Origin: CAZRRV01 sp964602735
GTDB lineage: Bacteria > Bacillota > Clostridia > Oscillospirales > Acutalibacteraceae
Length of the DNA: 29,252 nucleotides
Direction of reading: 5' to 3'
Assembly: GCA_964602735.1 (NCBI GenBank)
Contig: CAZRRV010000016.1
Coordinates: forward strand, 1-29,252
The notes under the pieces are model-generated. The model worked only from the letters and a program-made list of their open reading frames with translations, did no database searches and was not told where the DNA came from. Below are positions 6,834 through 15,860 of the stretch, in pieces. Position 1 is the stretch's first letter. Every line of letters starts with the position of its first letter. The position numbers and the translations under genes were made by a program.

Positions 6834-9800
6834 ATGCAGGAATTCCGAGCCGGCATCGATGTCGGCTCTACTACAGTTAAGCTGGTTCTGCTTAACGAAA
6901 AAGATGAAATTGTTTTCGGGGAGTACCGTCGCCACCATGCACAAACGCAGGAAACGCTGGCACAGCTTTTTTCAGCGGTAAAAGACCGGTTCGGGGAGTG
7001 TTCGCTGCGCTGCCGGATTACCGGTTCCGGGGCCATAGGTCTCAGCCGTGCTCTGTCGATTCCGTTCATGCAGGAGGTTATGGCGGTTGCGGGCGCCGTT
7101 TCGCACACCGCGCCGCAAACCGATGTTGCGATTGAACTCGGGGGAGAAGACGCGAAAATAATATATTTTCGCGGCGGGCTCGAGGAACGCATGAACGGGA
7201 TTTGCGCCGGAGGCACGGGGGCTTTTATCGATCAGATGGCGGCCTTGCTGCAAACCGACGCGGCCGGGTTGAACGAAGCCGCGAAAAATTACAAACAAAT
7301 TTATCCCATTGCCGCCCGTTGCGGAGTTTTCGCGAAATCCGATATTCAGCCTCTTATCAACGAGGGCGCGTCAACCGCGGATCTCGCCGCGTCGATTTTC
7401 AACGCGGTGGTAAGTCAAACGGTATCGGGACTTGCCTGCGGGAAACCCGTGCGCGGTTGTGTGGCGTTTCTCGGAGGGCCGCTTCATTTCCTTTCGGAAC
7501 TGAAAGCTTCTTTCGTTAGAACATTAAAGCTTACCCCGGATAATATCGTGGATCCCGAAAATTCGCACCTGTACGCCGCCATGGGCGCGGCGCTGGGGGC
7601 GGAGACGGTAGAACCCGTATCCGTTGACGATCTTCTCAAAATGTTAAAGAACGGCGTTGCGCTTGAACTTACGCTGAAACGACTCCCGCCGCTTTTTGAA
7701 AACGGCGAGGAATATTCCCGCTTTCTTAACCGTCACGCCGCGGCGGTTGTCCCGAAAGGCAATCTCGCGGATTATAGCGGGAAATGCTTTCTGGGAATCG
7801 ACGCGGGATCCACTACCACCAAAGTGGCGCTTGTGGGATCGAACGGGGAGTTGCTTTTCTCTTTTTACGATAACAATCACGGCGACCCGGTAGAAACGGC
7901 TAAACGGGCATTCGCTCAGCTAAAAACGGAAATGCCGGGAACAGCCGAAATCGCAAGGTCGTGTTCCACGGGTTACGGTGAGGAGCTCCTGAAGTCGGCG
8001 TTTATGTTAGACGAGGGAGAAGTCGAAACCATAGCCCACTGTACCGCCGCGTCTTTTTTTGACCCGTCGGTCGACTGTGTGCTCGACATCGGCGGGCAGG
8101 ATATGAAGTGCATTAAGCTGAAAAACGGCTCGGTTGATTCGGTGCTGTTAAACGAAGCCTGTTCGTCGGGATGCGGGTCGTTTCTCGAGAATTTTGCCAA
8201 TTCGCTCGGCCTTTCGAGCGAGGAATTCGCGAAAAAAGCGTTGTTTGCCAAAGAGCCGGTCGATCTCGGCACAAGATGCACGGTTTTTATGAACTCGAAT
8301 GTGAAGCAGGCGCAGAAAGAGGGCGTCGATGTCGCCGATATTTCCGCCGGGCTGGCATATTCGGTGATAAAGAACGCGCTGTTTAAGGTAATCAAACTTA
8401 CCGACGCTAAAAATCTGGGCAGCCATGTTGTGGTTCAGGGCGGAACATTTTACAATCACGCGGTACTGCGCGCTTTTGAAAAAATAGCCGGCGTTGAGGC
8501 GGTGTGTCCCGACATTTCTGGAATTATGGGCGCTTTCGGCGCTGCGTTAATTGCAAAAAACCGCTATCACGGGCAGCGTACAACAACCCTTTCCCTTGAT
8601 GAAATGATAAATATAACACACACCACACGCGCCGCTCGCTGCGGCGGATGCGCCAACAACTGTATGCTAACGGTGAACATATTCCCGAACGGGCGGCGGC
8701 ATATCACCGGCAATCGGTGCGAGAAAGGCGCGGGCGGGAATACGCCGGCAAAAAAAGGCGGGAATCTTTTCGAATACAAGCGCAAAAGGATTTTCGATTA
8801 CGAGCCGCTTGCGGAAAGCGACGCGCCGCGCGGCGTTATAGGCATACCCCGCGTGCTGAATATGTACGAAAATTATCCGTACTGGGCAACATTTTTTAAG
8901 GAACTGGGATTTCGGGTTGTGCTGTCTCCTTTCGCTACCCGCGAGATTTACACGCTCGGTATGGAAAGCATTCCGTCGGAATCGGAATGCTACCCCGCAA
9001 AACTCGCGCACGGGCATGTGCAGTGGCTGATAAACAACGGCATTCGCACCGTGTTTCATCCGTCGGTATTTTACGAATATAAAGAAAACGCGAACGCTCA
9101 GAATAATTACAACTGCCCGATTGTTACGGCGTATCCCGAAAACATAAAAAATAATGTAGAGTCGATTTCCGAGAACGGCGTTCGGTATATCAAACCTTTT
9201 ATCTCGTTTGCCGATGAAAAAACGGCCGAGCGGCGATTGGTTTCGTTATGCCGAGAAGAGTGGAATATTCCCGCTGCGGAGGTGCGGAAAGCCGCCGCAT
9301 CGGCCTGGCGGGAACAGCGGCGCGCGAAAGACGATATCCGCGCCGAGGGAAAACGGGAACTCGAAAATATCGAACGCTCCGGCGCGAAAGGAATTGTTCT
9401 GGCTGGTCGCCCCTATCATATTGATCCCGAAATTAACCACGGCATCCCCGAAATGATAGCCTCATACGGAGTAACCGTGTTTACCGAGGATTCGCTGCCC
9501 GACGATTTTTCCGACGAGCATCCGCTGCGCGTGGTCGATCAGTGGGTGTATCATTCAAGGCTTTACCGCGCAGCGGAGTTCGTGCGTTCACGCGCCGATT
9601 TGGAATTGATCCAGCTTAACTCTTTCGGGTGCGGGCTTGACGCCGTAACTTCCGATCAGGTTCGCGAAATATTGGAGGGGAGCAACCGCCTGTACACTAT
9701 TCTTAAGATTGATGAGGTAAACAATTTGGGGGCGGCGAGGATCCGCGTGCGGAGTCTGCTTGCGGCAATGCGCATCCGCGACGAACAGAACATAAAGCCC

Positions 9801-11084
9801 GATCCTCATTCCGCAGTATATCATCGTATCGAATTTACCATGGAGATGAAGAAAAGCGGGTACACGATTATTGCTCCGCAGATGAGCCCCATTCATTTCA
9901 ATATTTTATGCCCTGTGTTGCGTAAATACGGGTTTAATTTTGTAATTTTGCAGAACGACAGCCGCACGGCTATTGAAACGGGACTGAAATTTGTAAATAA
10001 CGACGCCTGTTTTCCCTCAATCACCATTGTGGGTCAGATAATGGAGGCAGTTACCTCCGGCGAATACGATACCGACCGCCTGGCAATACTTATGACGCAA
10101 ACCGGCGGCTGTTGCCGAGCCAGCAATTATGTGTCGTTTATCCGCCGCGCTCTCGACAAGGTTGGGCTTTCGAAAATCCCCGTAATTTCGTTAAACGTAA
10201 ACGGCATGGAAAAGAACAGCGGGTTTAAGATCCCGGTACCGGCGCTTTTGGGGGCGCTGAGAGCGGTGGTTGTGGGCGATCTGTTTATGCGCTGCCTTTA
10301 CAGGGTACGCCCTTACGAAAAAGTTAAGGGTTCGGCAAACGCTTTGCATGACAAGTGGAGTAAGATAGCGATAAATGTGCTCACCAAAGCCGATAAACGC
10401 TATTCATTCGGTGAACTTTGCGAAAATATCGTTTCGGAATTTGACTCGCTGCCGATTTATGAGGATCTTAAAAAGCCCCGCATTGGTATAGTGGGTGAAA
10501 TCCTTGTAAAATATATGCCGCTTGCCAATAACCACCTTGTCGATTTGCTGGAGAGCGAGAATGCGGAGGTTATCGTGCCGGATTTGCTCGACTTCTTAAA
10601 CTATTCACTGTATAATTCCGATTACAAACACCGCTATTTGGGGAAAGGTCTCGGCGGGGTGATAATATCGCGTCTGGGAATTAAAGGGCTCGGTATTTTG
10701 CGTTCTCCCGCGATTAAGGCGCTGAAAAAAAGCAAACGCTTTTCGGCGCCCGCGCCTATCTCCGAACTGGCAGAGGCCGCCGAACCGTTTTTGGCTCTCG
10801 GCAATCAGTACGGAGAGGGCTGGTTTTTAACCGGCGAGATGTCACATATGTTGCAAAACGGTGCCGACGGCATTATCTGCACGCAACCTTTCGGGTGCCT
10901 GCCCAATCATGTGGTGGGCAAAGGCGTAATCAAAGCTATGAAAAAAGCGTACCCGCAGGCGAACATCGTCGCCGTCGATTACGATCCCGGCGCCAGTGAA
11001 GTGAATCAGCTTAACCGTATAAAACTTTTGCTGGCCGCCGCCGGTGCGACCGGCAAAAAGGCGGAACGGCAGTCCGCGTCATAA
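6834..11084 (+). CDS. Large double-domain 2-hydroxyacyl-CoA dehydratase activase (BadF/HgdC family, DUF2229)
   Basis: The family comprises ATP-driven Fe-S proteins that inject an electron into 2-hydroxyacyl-CoA dehydratases or benzoyl-CoA reductases. This 1416-residue protein contains two ASKHA activase modules: GIDVGSTTVK (residues 7-16) with C124 and C163, and GIDAGSTTTK (321-330) with C443/C447 and C482. A cysteine-rich segment follows (C603, C606, C610, C629), then a DUF2229 region (about 668-890) and a C-terminal region resembling the dehydratase D-component (HgdB-like, from about 990). The cysteines that would bridge a 4Fe-4S cluster are therefore present in both modules. No separate dehydratase alpha/beta subunit genes are in the window, so its partner is unknown and it may act within itself. 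The ATG at 6834 has GGAGG 8 nt upstream. Proteins of this size and architecture are known in anaerobic Bacillota; their exact substrate is not established. Confidence 0.9.
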   Translation: MQEFRAGIDVGSTTVKLVLLNEKDEIVFGEYRRHHAQTQETLAQLFSAVKDRFGECSLRCRITGSGAIGLSRALSIPFMQEVMAVAGAVSHTAPQTDVAIELGGEDAKIIYFRGGLEERMNGICAGGTGAFIDQMAALLQTDAAGLNEAAKNYKQIYPIAARCGVFAKSDIQPLINEGASTADLAASIFNAVVSQTVSGLACGKPVRGCVAFLGGPLHFLSELKASFVRTLKLTPDNIVDPENSHLYAAMGAALGAETVEPVSVDDLLKMLKNGVALELTLKRLPPLFENGEEYSRFLNRHAAAVVPKGNLADYSGKCFLGIDAGSTTTKVALVGSNGELLFSFYDNNHGDPVETAKRAFAQLKTEMPGTAEIARSCSTGYGEELLKSAFMLDEGEVETIAHCTAASFFDPSVDCVLDIGGQDMKCIKLKNGSVDSVLLNEACSSGCGSFLENFANSLGLSSEEFAKKALFAKEPVDLGTRCTVFMNSNVKQAQKEGVDVADISAGLAYSVIKNALFKVIKLTDAKNLGSHVVVQGGTFYNHAVLRAFEKIAGVEAVCPDISGIMGAFGAALIAKNRYHGQRTTTLSLDEMINITHTTRAARCGGCANNCMLTVNIFPNGRRHITGNRCEKGAGGNTPAKKGGNLFEYKRKRIFDYEPLAESDAPRGVIGIPRVLNMYENYPYWATFFKELGFRVVLSPFATREIYTLGMESIPSESECYPAKLAHGHVQWLINNGIRTVFHPSVFYEYKENANAQNNYNCPIVTAYPENIKNNVESISENGVRYIKPFISFADEKTAERRLVSLCREEWNIPAAEVRKAAASAWREQRRAKDDIRAEGKRELENIERSGAKGIVLAGRPYHIDPEINHGIPEMIASYGVTVFTEDSLPDDFSDEHPLRVVDQWVYHSRLYRAAEFVRSRADLELIQLNSFGCGLDAVTSDQVREILEGSNRLYTILKIDEVNNLGAARIRVRSLLAAMRIRDEQNIKPDPHSAVYHRIEFTMEMKKSGYTIIAPQMSPIHFNILCPVLRKYGFNFVILQNDSRTAIETGLKFVNNDACFPSITIVGQIMEAVTSGEYDTDRLAILMTQTGGCCRASNYVSFIRRALDKVGLSKIPVISLNVNGMEKNSGFKIPVPALLGALRAVVVGDLFMRCLYRVRPYEKVKGSANALHDKWSKIAINVLTKADKRYSFGELCENIVSEFDSLPIYEDLKKPRIGIVGEILVKYMPLANNHLVDLLESENAEVIVPDLLDFLNYSLYNSDYKHRYLGKGLGGVIISRLGIKGLGILRSPAIKALKKSKRFSAPAPISELAEAAEPFLALGNQYGEGWFLTGEMSHMLQNGADGIICTQPFGCLPNHVVGKGVIKAMKKAYPQANIVAVDYDPGASEVNQLNRIKLLLAAAGATGKKAERQSAS

Positions 11085-11131
11085 AGCAACGCTCGGCCGC
11101 GATTCTGCCGCGCATTTCCTGCCGTTTTTAC

Positions 11132-11167
11132 AAAAATACCCGCAAATACAATTTACGCATTTGCGGG
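11132..11167 (-). terminator. Rho-independent terminator of the HAD phosphatase gene
   Basis: A 9-bp stem, CCCGCAAAT (11139-11147) with ATTTGCGGG (11159-11167), is followed on the - strand by TATTTTTG (from 11138 down to 11131). It sits between convergent genes and serves the - strand transcript. The + strand side lacks a T-run, so it probably does not act as efficiently for the activase gene. Confidence 0.75.
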
Positions 11168-11219
11168 GGAATCCGAAAGAAGCGCCGCGCGGTGAATCCG
11201 GCGGCGTATGATATAAGCT

Positions 11220-11888
11220 TTAACCGAATACGGCCTCAATAAGTTCCCGCGGATGTGAAACGAGCAGATCCGCCCCCGCGTTTCGCAGTTCCTCCGCCGG
11301 GCGGAATCCCCACAGTACGCCGACGCCGCGACAGCCGAAATTTTTCGCGGTATAAATGTCGATATCCGAATCCCCGGCAAAAAGGCATTCGCCGGGCAAT
11401 ACGCCGAGATCCGAGGCAGCCATCGCCGGAAGGGCGGGGTTCGGTTTTTCGGGGTATTTGCCTTTGCCGCCCGAATTCTGGTCGCGATTGCCCTGTACCG
11501 TATCGAAACAGCCGGGATAAAGCGCGTTCACGATTGTAAGTGAGTAATCTTGCGATTTGTTCGTTACGACTCCGAGCTTAACTCCGCGATTCCGCAATTC
11601 GGTTACAGTTTCGGGCATGCCGGGGTAGGGCTTTGTTCGGTTTAACAGTGACTGCGAATAGTAACCGCGATATCGGGCTATCAGTTCCTCAAGCGGGCAC
11701 GGAGGCGTAATTCCGCCTAAAGCGCGTTCGACCATAACTTTTGTTCCGCTGCCGGTATATCGTTTGAAATCGGATTCCGGCCGCGGGGGAAGCCCGTAAT
11801 CGGCAAACGCCAGGTTTAACGAGTCCGCAATATCGCCTAAAGTATTCGCGAGGGTTCCGTCCAAGTCGAACAGCACCGCTTTAATCAT
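11220..11888 (-). CDS. HAD family hydrolase, phosphoglycolate-phosphatase-like
   Basis: Small-molecule phosphatase of HAD subfamily IA with an alpha-helical cap. In the 222-residue protein motif I is FDLDGTLANT (nucleophile D8 and acid/base D10), motif II is VTNKS (T109 to S112), the motif III lysine is in EKPNP (K148), and motif IV is FAGDSDID (D173, D177). The length and the LFAGDSDIDI signature suit the Gph group, but HAD specificity cannot be read from sequence, so 2-phosphoglycolate is only a guess. The ATG at 11888 lacks a strong binding site (GAATGAG). It diverges from rpmB across an 88-bp gap. Confidence 0.85.
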   Translation of the reverse strand: MIKAVLFDLDGTLANTLGDIADSLNLAFADYGLPPRPESDFKRYTGSGTKVMVERALGGITPPCPLEELIARYRGYYSQSLLNRTKPYPGMPETVTELRNRGVKLGVVTNKSQDYSLTIVNALYPGCFDTVQGNRDQNSGGKGKYPEKPNPALPAMAASDLGVLPGECLFAGDSDIDIYTAKNFGCRGVGVLWGFRPAEELRNAGADLLVSHPRELIEAVFG

Positions 11889-11917
11889 CGAAAATCACTC
11901 ATTCTCTAAAATAATAC

Positions 11918-11949
11918 TTGCATTTTGGCGTTAATTCTGTTATTATAAT
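11918..11949 (+). promoter_or_regulatory. Promoter of rpmB
   Basis: A TTGCAT -35 box (11918-11923) is followed after 17 bp by TATTAT (11941-11946), which overlaps a perfect TATAAT (11944-11949). Either -10 register would start transcription just before the strong AAAGGAGGTG ribosome binding site at 11961-11970. Confidence 0.65.
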
Positions 11950-11976
11950 CTTTGCGATAAAAAGGAGGTGCGGCAG

Positions 11977-12165
11977 ATGGCAAAATGCGATATTTGTAAT
12001 AAAGAAATTTCTTTCGGAATAAAAGTTTCGCATTCGCACAGGCGTTCCAACCGTTCTTGGAAGCCCAATGTGAAACGGGTAAAAGCCGTGGTGAACGGCA
12101 CGCCGTGCCGGTTGAATGTTTGCACCCGTTGCCTGAGATCCGGAAAGGTTACGCGCGCAGTGTGA
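11977..12165 (+). CDS. rpmB: 50S ribosomal protein L28
   Basis: Large-subunit ribosomal protein, 62 residues, with the usual opening MAKCDICNK. It is the zinc-binding form, with C4/C7 near the N-terminus and C49/C52 in VCTRCLRSG. I place the start at the ATG at 11977 because it gives the canonical N-terminus and lies 6 nt after AAAGGAGGTG. The slightly longer frame from 11968 would start inside that binding site. It is a single-gene transcript with its own promoter and terminator, embedded in a region otherwise coded on the - strand. Confidence 0.95.
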   Translation: MAKCDICNKEISFGIKVSHSHRRSNRSWKPNVKRVKAVVNGTPCRLNVCTRCLRSGKVTRAV

Positions 12166-12180
12166 TTTGCACCGGCGCGT

Positions 12181-12210
12181 GAAAAGTCCCGCTTTTGCGC
12201 GGGGCTTTTT
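12181..12210. terminator. Bidirectional terminator between rpmB and ychF
   Basis: AGTCCCGC (12185-12192) pairs with GCGGGGCT (12199-12206) around loop TTTTGC and is followed by TTTTT on the + strand (12206-12210). On the - strand the hairpin is followed by TTTT (12185-12181). It can therefore close both rpmB (+) and ychF (-). The remaining 110 bp up to the ychF stop codon show nothing I recognise. Confidence 0.8.
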
Positions 12211-12322
12211 CTTTTATGCACCGGGTTCCGGCGGCTGTCGGGGAAACGGCGGAAACGCCCCGCGTTGGCCGGCAGGGGAGAGGCATTCCCTGATTTTTGC
12301 AAAATCGGTGCGGAACAGGCGG

Positions 12323-13423
12323 TTAAACGTTAAAACGGAACAGGATTATATCGCCGTCCTGTACAATATAATCTTTGCCCTCGCTGCGTACAAGCCCTTT
12401 TTCTTTGGCCGCTGCCATGGAGCCTCCGCATGCCATAAAATCGTTATAGCTTACCGTTTCGGCCCGTATAAAGCCGCGTTCGAAATCGCTGTGTATTTTG
12501 CCCGCCGCCTGCGGTGCGCGGGTGCCGCGTTTTATTGTCCATGCGCGAACCTCTTTCGGGCCGGCGGTTAAAAAGGATATAAGACCCAGCAGACTGTAGC
12601 ATTTGGCGATAAGCCTTTCCAGTCCCGATGATTGCAGCCCGAGTTCGTCCAAAAAAAGCTTTTTGTCGTCGGGCGGTAAACTTGCTATTTCGGCTTCGGT
12701 CTCGGCGCAAACAGGAAATATTTCCGCGTTTTCGGCATCAGCGACGGATTTTACGGCAGAATAGTACCGGTTGTTCTCAATTCCGGCGGCAAAATCATCC
12801 TCGCCGAAATTGCATGCGTAAATCACCGGCTTGCCGGTAAGAAGGTCCAGAGCGTCAAGTGCCGCTTTTTCGTCATCGTCTTTCGGAACAACCGAGCGGG
12901 CCGGCTTTTCGTTTTCAAGAGCGGCGCAGACTTTTTTCTCAAAATCGAGTTGCGGCAGCAGAGACTTGTCTCCTTTGGCCGCCTTTGCCGTTTTATCTAT
13001 CCGTTTGCTTATGGTTTCAAGATCCGCCAATATAAGTTCCAAATTTACAATCCCGATGTCACGCACGGGGTCGACGGAACCCTCCACATGGATTATATCG
13101 TTGTTTTCAAAGCAACGTACAACATGAACGATCGCGTCTACCTCGCGAATATGCGACAGAAATTTATTGCCCAGCCCCTCGCCTTTGGAAGCGCCTTTGC
13201 ATAACCCCGCAATATCCGCAAATTCAACCGTAGCGGGTGTGAATTTTTCCGGGTTGTAAATCTCCGCGAGTTTATCGAGACGCCTGTCGGGGACGCTTAC
13301 GACGCCTATGTTCGGTTCAATGGTGCAGAACGGGTAATTCGCCGACTGCGCGCCGGCGTTCGTAATGGCGTTAAACAGTGTCGATTTACCCACATTCGGC
13401 AGTCCGACTATTCCGAGTTTCAT
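12323..13423 (-). CDS. ychF: Redox-regulated ATPase YchF (OLA1/Obg-like)
   Basis: A P-loop ATPase of the Obg family that associates with ribosomes and the proteasome or stress response in other organisms. The 366-residue length is exactly typical. Visible motifs are G1 GLPNVGKST (7-15), G2/switch region YPFCTIEPNIGVV, G3 FADIAGLCKGASKGEGLGN and, in place of the GTP-specific NKxD, ACNFGEDD (the YchF signature that favours ATP). The C-terminal TGS domain ends the protein. The ATG at 13423 is preceded by GGGGAGA. It follows pgsA by 31 bp and is probably the last gene of the long - strand unit. Confidence 0.96.
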   Translation of the reverse strand: MKLGIVGLPNVGKSTLFNAITNAGAQSANYPFCTIEPNIGVVSVPDRRLDKLAEIYNPEKFTPATVEFADIAGLCKGASKGEGLGNKFLSHIREVDAIVHVVRCFENNDIIHVEGSVDPVRDIGIVNLELILADLETISKRIDKTAKAAKGDKSLLPQLDFEKKVCAALENEKPARSVVPKDDDEKAALDALDLLTGKPVIYACNFGEDDFAAGIENNRYYSAVKSVADAENAEIFPVCAETEAEIASLPPDDKKLFLDELGLQSSGLERLIAKCYSLLGLISFLTAGPKEVRAWTIKRGTRAPQAAGKIHSDFERGFIRAETVSYNDFMACGGSMAAAKEKGLVRSEGKDYIVQDGDIILFRFNV

Positions 13424-13454
13424 GATTTCTCCCCGCTTTATTTATAAATACGGC

Positions 13455-14045
13455 TTATTTCTCCGGATTTATGTATTGCAAATTGTCTTTAAGATATATA
13501 AAGCCCGAAATTATCGCGAAAACGGCGGAAATCCACAAAAGCACCGATGTCGCGATCGGAAGAACCGTATTGTTCAGCACGGCGGGCAGGATATTCAAAT
13601 CGATTAAATAATACGCGATAAGGCCGACGATTATTGCCGCCATTTGCGATACCGTTTTGAGTTTGCCCCAATAGCTGGCAGCGATAACCGTCCCGTTTTT
13701 TGACGATACCGCGATCAGCCGCAACGAGGCTATTAAAAATTCCCGGAACAGAACTATGAACAGTATCCATGTTATGCCGTAACCTATTCCGCGGTACATA
13801 AAGCCGAGCAGCGCGGCGGTCGTAAGCATTTTATCCGCCAGCGGATCCAAAAATTTGCCGAAGTCGGTTATCATATTCCGCTTGCGCGCTATTTTGCCGT
13901 CAAAGAGGTCGGTAAGTGAGGCGGCGGCAAATAAAACAAGAGCGATTATATAATGCAATCCGTGCGGCAGATTCAGCATTATTGCCGCCATAAACAGCGG
14001 TGTCGCCACTACTCTCGCCAGTGTCAGTCTGTTAGGCAGGTTCAT
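13455..14045 (-). CDS. pgsA: CDP-diacylglycerol-glycerol-3-phosphate 3-phosphatidyltransferase
   Basis: Makes phosphatidylglycerol phosphate from CDP-diacylglycerol and glycerol-3-phosphate, the committed step of anionic phospholipid synthesis in the cytoplasmic membrane. The CDP-alcohol phosphotransferase motif DG-x2-AR-x8-G-x3-D-x3-D is complete (D49, G50, A53, R54, G63, D67, D71), with D46 also present. Several membrane helices follow. I choose the ATG at 14045, giving 196 residues and the typical start MNLPNRLTLAR; it overlaps the rimO stop codon as ATGA and has a GGGGGG binding site upstream. The frame is open 33 bp further up, inside rimO. The rimO-pgsA pairing is common in Bacillota. 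Confidence 0.94.
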   Translation of the reverse strand: MNLPNRLTLARVVATPLFMAAIMLNLPHGLHYIIALVLFAAASLTDLFDGKIARKRNMITDFGKFLDPLADKMLTTAALLGFMYRGIGYGITWILFIVLFREFLIASLRLIAVSSKNGTVIAASYWGKLKTVSQMAAIIVGLIAYYLIDLNILPAVLNNTVLPIATSVLLWISAVFAIISGFIYLKDNLQYINPEK

Positions 14046-15379
14046 ATCCGTACCCCCCGTAAATCGTATTCGTCGCAACCGGTTATTTTTACGGATACAA
14101 ACTCGCCCGGTTCAACGGGTTTATCCGAATTAAAAAATATTTCGCCGTCAACTTCAGGCGCATCGCATTCCCCGCGCCCGTGCCACAGCCCGTTTTCGCC
14201 GTCATATCCCTCGCACAGCGCCGTAAGCGTCCGACCGATTTTTTCCCTGTTATGCGTCAGTGATATTTCCGACTGGAGTTTCATAAGTGTGTCGGCACGA
14301 TCGGCGCGAATCTGCGGCGGAACCTGATCCGGGTATAACGCGGCGGGTGTTCCGTCTTCGGCCGAATACGCGAAGCAACCGAGCCTGTCGAATTTCTGCT
14401 CTTTTACAAACTCGCAAAGTTCGTTGAAATCATCGTCGGTCTCGCCGGGGAATCCCGTCATAAGGGTGGTTCGCAACGTAACGCCCTCAACGCGCTCCCG
14501 GATTTTACACAGCAACGTCTCCAGCGATTTGCGACTGCTTTTGCGGTTCATACGCCGCAGTATCCCGTCGCTGCAATGCTGTATGGGTATGTCGAAATAT
14601 TTAACGATGTTTTCGGTATTCGCAACGGTTTCGATAAGCTCGTCGCTAATCCGTTCGGGATAGGTGTAAAGGGTTCTTATCCACGCAAATCCCCCGATTT
14701 CGGAAAGACTCCGCAACAGTTGCGGCAGGCGCGGTTCTCCGTAAATATCTTCTCCGTAACGGGTAGTGTCCTGCGCCGTCACAATAAGTTCGCGCACACC
14801 GTTTTGCGCCAGCGAGACTGCCTCGCTCAATATATCCCCGATTCCGCGGCTGCGGTAGCCACCGCGTATGGAGGGTATTGCGCAATACGAGCAGCGGTTG
14901 TCGCATCCTTCGGCGATTTTGATGTAAGCCGTAAACGGCGGGGTAAGCAACATACGGTCGCCCTCCATTGAAAAGGACGACTTTTCGGGGAAAATCCGCG
15001 CCTTTTCGCCGTTCAAAACTCTTTGTACCGTACGCGCTATTTCACCGTTGGCGCCTATTCCCGCCACCGCGTCGACCTCGGGAATTTCTTTCGCCACCTG
15101 CTCACGGTACCGTTCTGCCATGCATCCCGTCACGATTACGGCTTTTGTCTTTCCCTCGCTTTTAAGCCGAACCGCCTCCAGTACGGCGTCGATCGATTCG
15201 CGTGTTGCGTCTTCTATAAAGCCGCAGGTGTTGATTATCACCGCGTCGGCGCCGTCCGGGTTCCCGGTAATTTCAAACCCGTTTTGCGCGAGATTCGCCG
15301 CCATTTTTTCGGCGTCTATGTCGTTTTTGCAGCATCCGAGAGCTATAACGGCCACCGTCGGTCTGTTTTCACTGTTCAA
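14042..15379 (-). CDS. rimO: Ribosomal protein S12 methylthiotransferase RimO
   Basis: A radical-SAM enzyme that adds a methylthio group to an aspartate of ribosomal protein S12. The 445-residue protein has the N-terminal UPF0004 domain with three cluster cysteines (C16 in ALGCCKND, C52 in NTCGF, C86 in TGCMAERY). The radical-SAM motif CDNRCSYC supplies C159, C163 and C166, and a C-terminal TRAM domain ends the protein. The ALGCxKNxxDAE signature separates it from MiaB. It overlaps the 3' end of recX by 11 bp and shares ATGA with pgsA, so the three genes are cotranscribed and probably translationally coupled. Confidence 0.95.
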   Translation of the reverse strand: MNSENRPTVAVIALGCCKNDIDAEKMAANLAQNGFEITGNPDGADAVIINTCGFIEDATRESIDAVLEAVRLKSEGKTKAVIVTGCMAERYREQVAKEIPEVDAVAGIGANGEIARTVQRVLNGEKARIFPEKSSFSMEGDRMLLTPPFTAYIKIAEGCDNRCSYCAIPSIRGGYRSRGIGDILSEAVSLAQNGVRELIVTAQDTTRYGEDIYGEPRLPQLLRSLSEIGGFAWIRTLYTYPERISDELIETVANTENIVKYFDIPIQHCSDGILRRMNRKSSRKSLETLLCKIRERVEGVTLRTTLMTGFPGETDDDFNELCEFVKEQKFDRLGCFAYSAEDGTPAALYPDQVPPQIRADRADTLMKLQSEISLTHNREKIGRTLTALCEGYDGENGLWHGRGECDAPEVDGEIFFNSDKPVEPGEFVSVKITGCDEYDLRGVRI

Positions 15380-15860
15380 ATTCTTCGGTGTCCTCTTTCA
15401 TTTCCGATAAGGCGCGCTTTATATCGTCAAATGTAAAGCCGCGCCGCAAAAGCGCCTGAACGGTTCTCCGTCTGTCGTCGGGACTTGAGATTTTGGCGGA
15501 GTATTTTTTCCGTATCAACTCGTAAGCCGAACGCACTCCGTCATATTCAACCGAGTTTACGGCGTCTTCCGCCGTTTCACGGTCAACCCCGTCGTATATA
15601 AGCTTTTGCATCGCGGCCTCGCGCGAGCGCCCTTCGTCGGTTATCATCCGTTGCGCTTTGCGGCCGGCGTATTTTCGGTCGTCAACAAGCCCCGCTTCAA
15701 CCATCCGTTTCACTGCCGCGTCAATGTCGGCGGCGGGAAATTTGCCGTACAGTTTGCGCGTTAGCCCGGCGGCGGTATAATCGCGCCTGTCGAGGTATCG
15801 CAGACAACATTCAACCGCTTCTTCAACGCCGCCCGCAAGTGGTTTGCCTTGCTTTTTCAT
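15369..15860 (-). CDS. recX: Regulatory protein RecX
   Basis: RecX modulates RecA filament growth. The 163-residue protein has three-helix RecX repeats, seen as AVECCLRYLDRRDYTAAGLTRKL near the N-terminus, the segment MVEAGLVDDRKYAGRKAQR (about residues 51-69) and a last repeat near DDRRRTVQALLRRGFTFDDI. The start ATG at 15860 shares one base with the recA stop codon (TGATG), which indicates translational coupling to recA. Adjacent recA strongly supports the name. Confidence 0.92.
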   Translation of the reverse strand: MKKQGKPLAGGVEEAVECCLRYLDRRDYTAAGLTRKLYGKFPAADIDAAVKRMVEAGLVDDRKYAGRKAQRMITDEGRSREAAMQKLIYDGVDRETAEDAVNSVEYDGVRSAYELIRKKYSAKISSPDDRRRTVQALLRRGFTFDDIKRALSEMKEDTEEFEQ

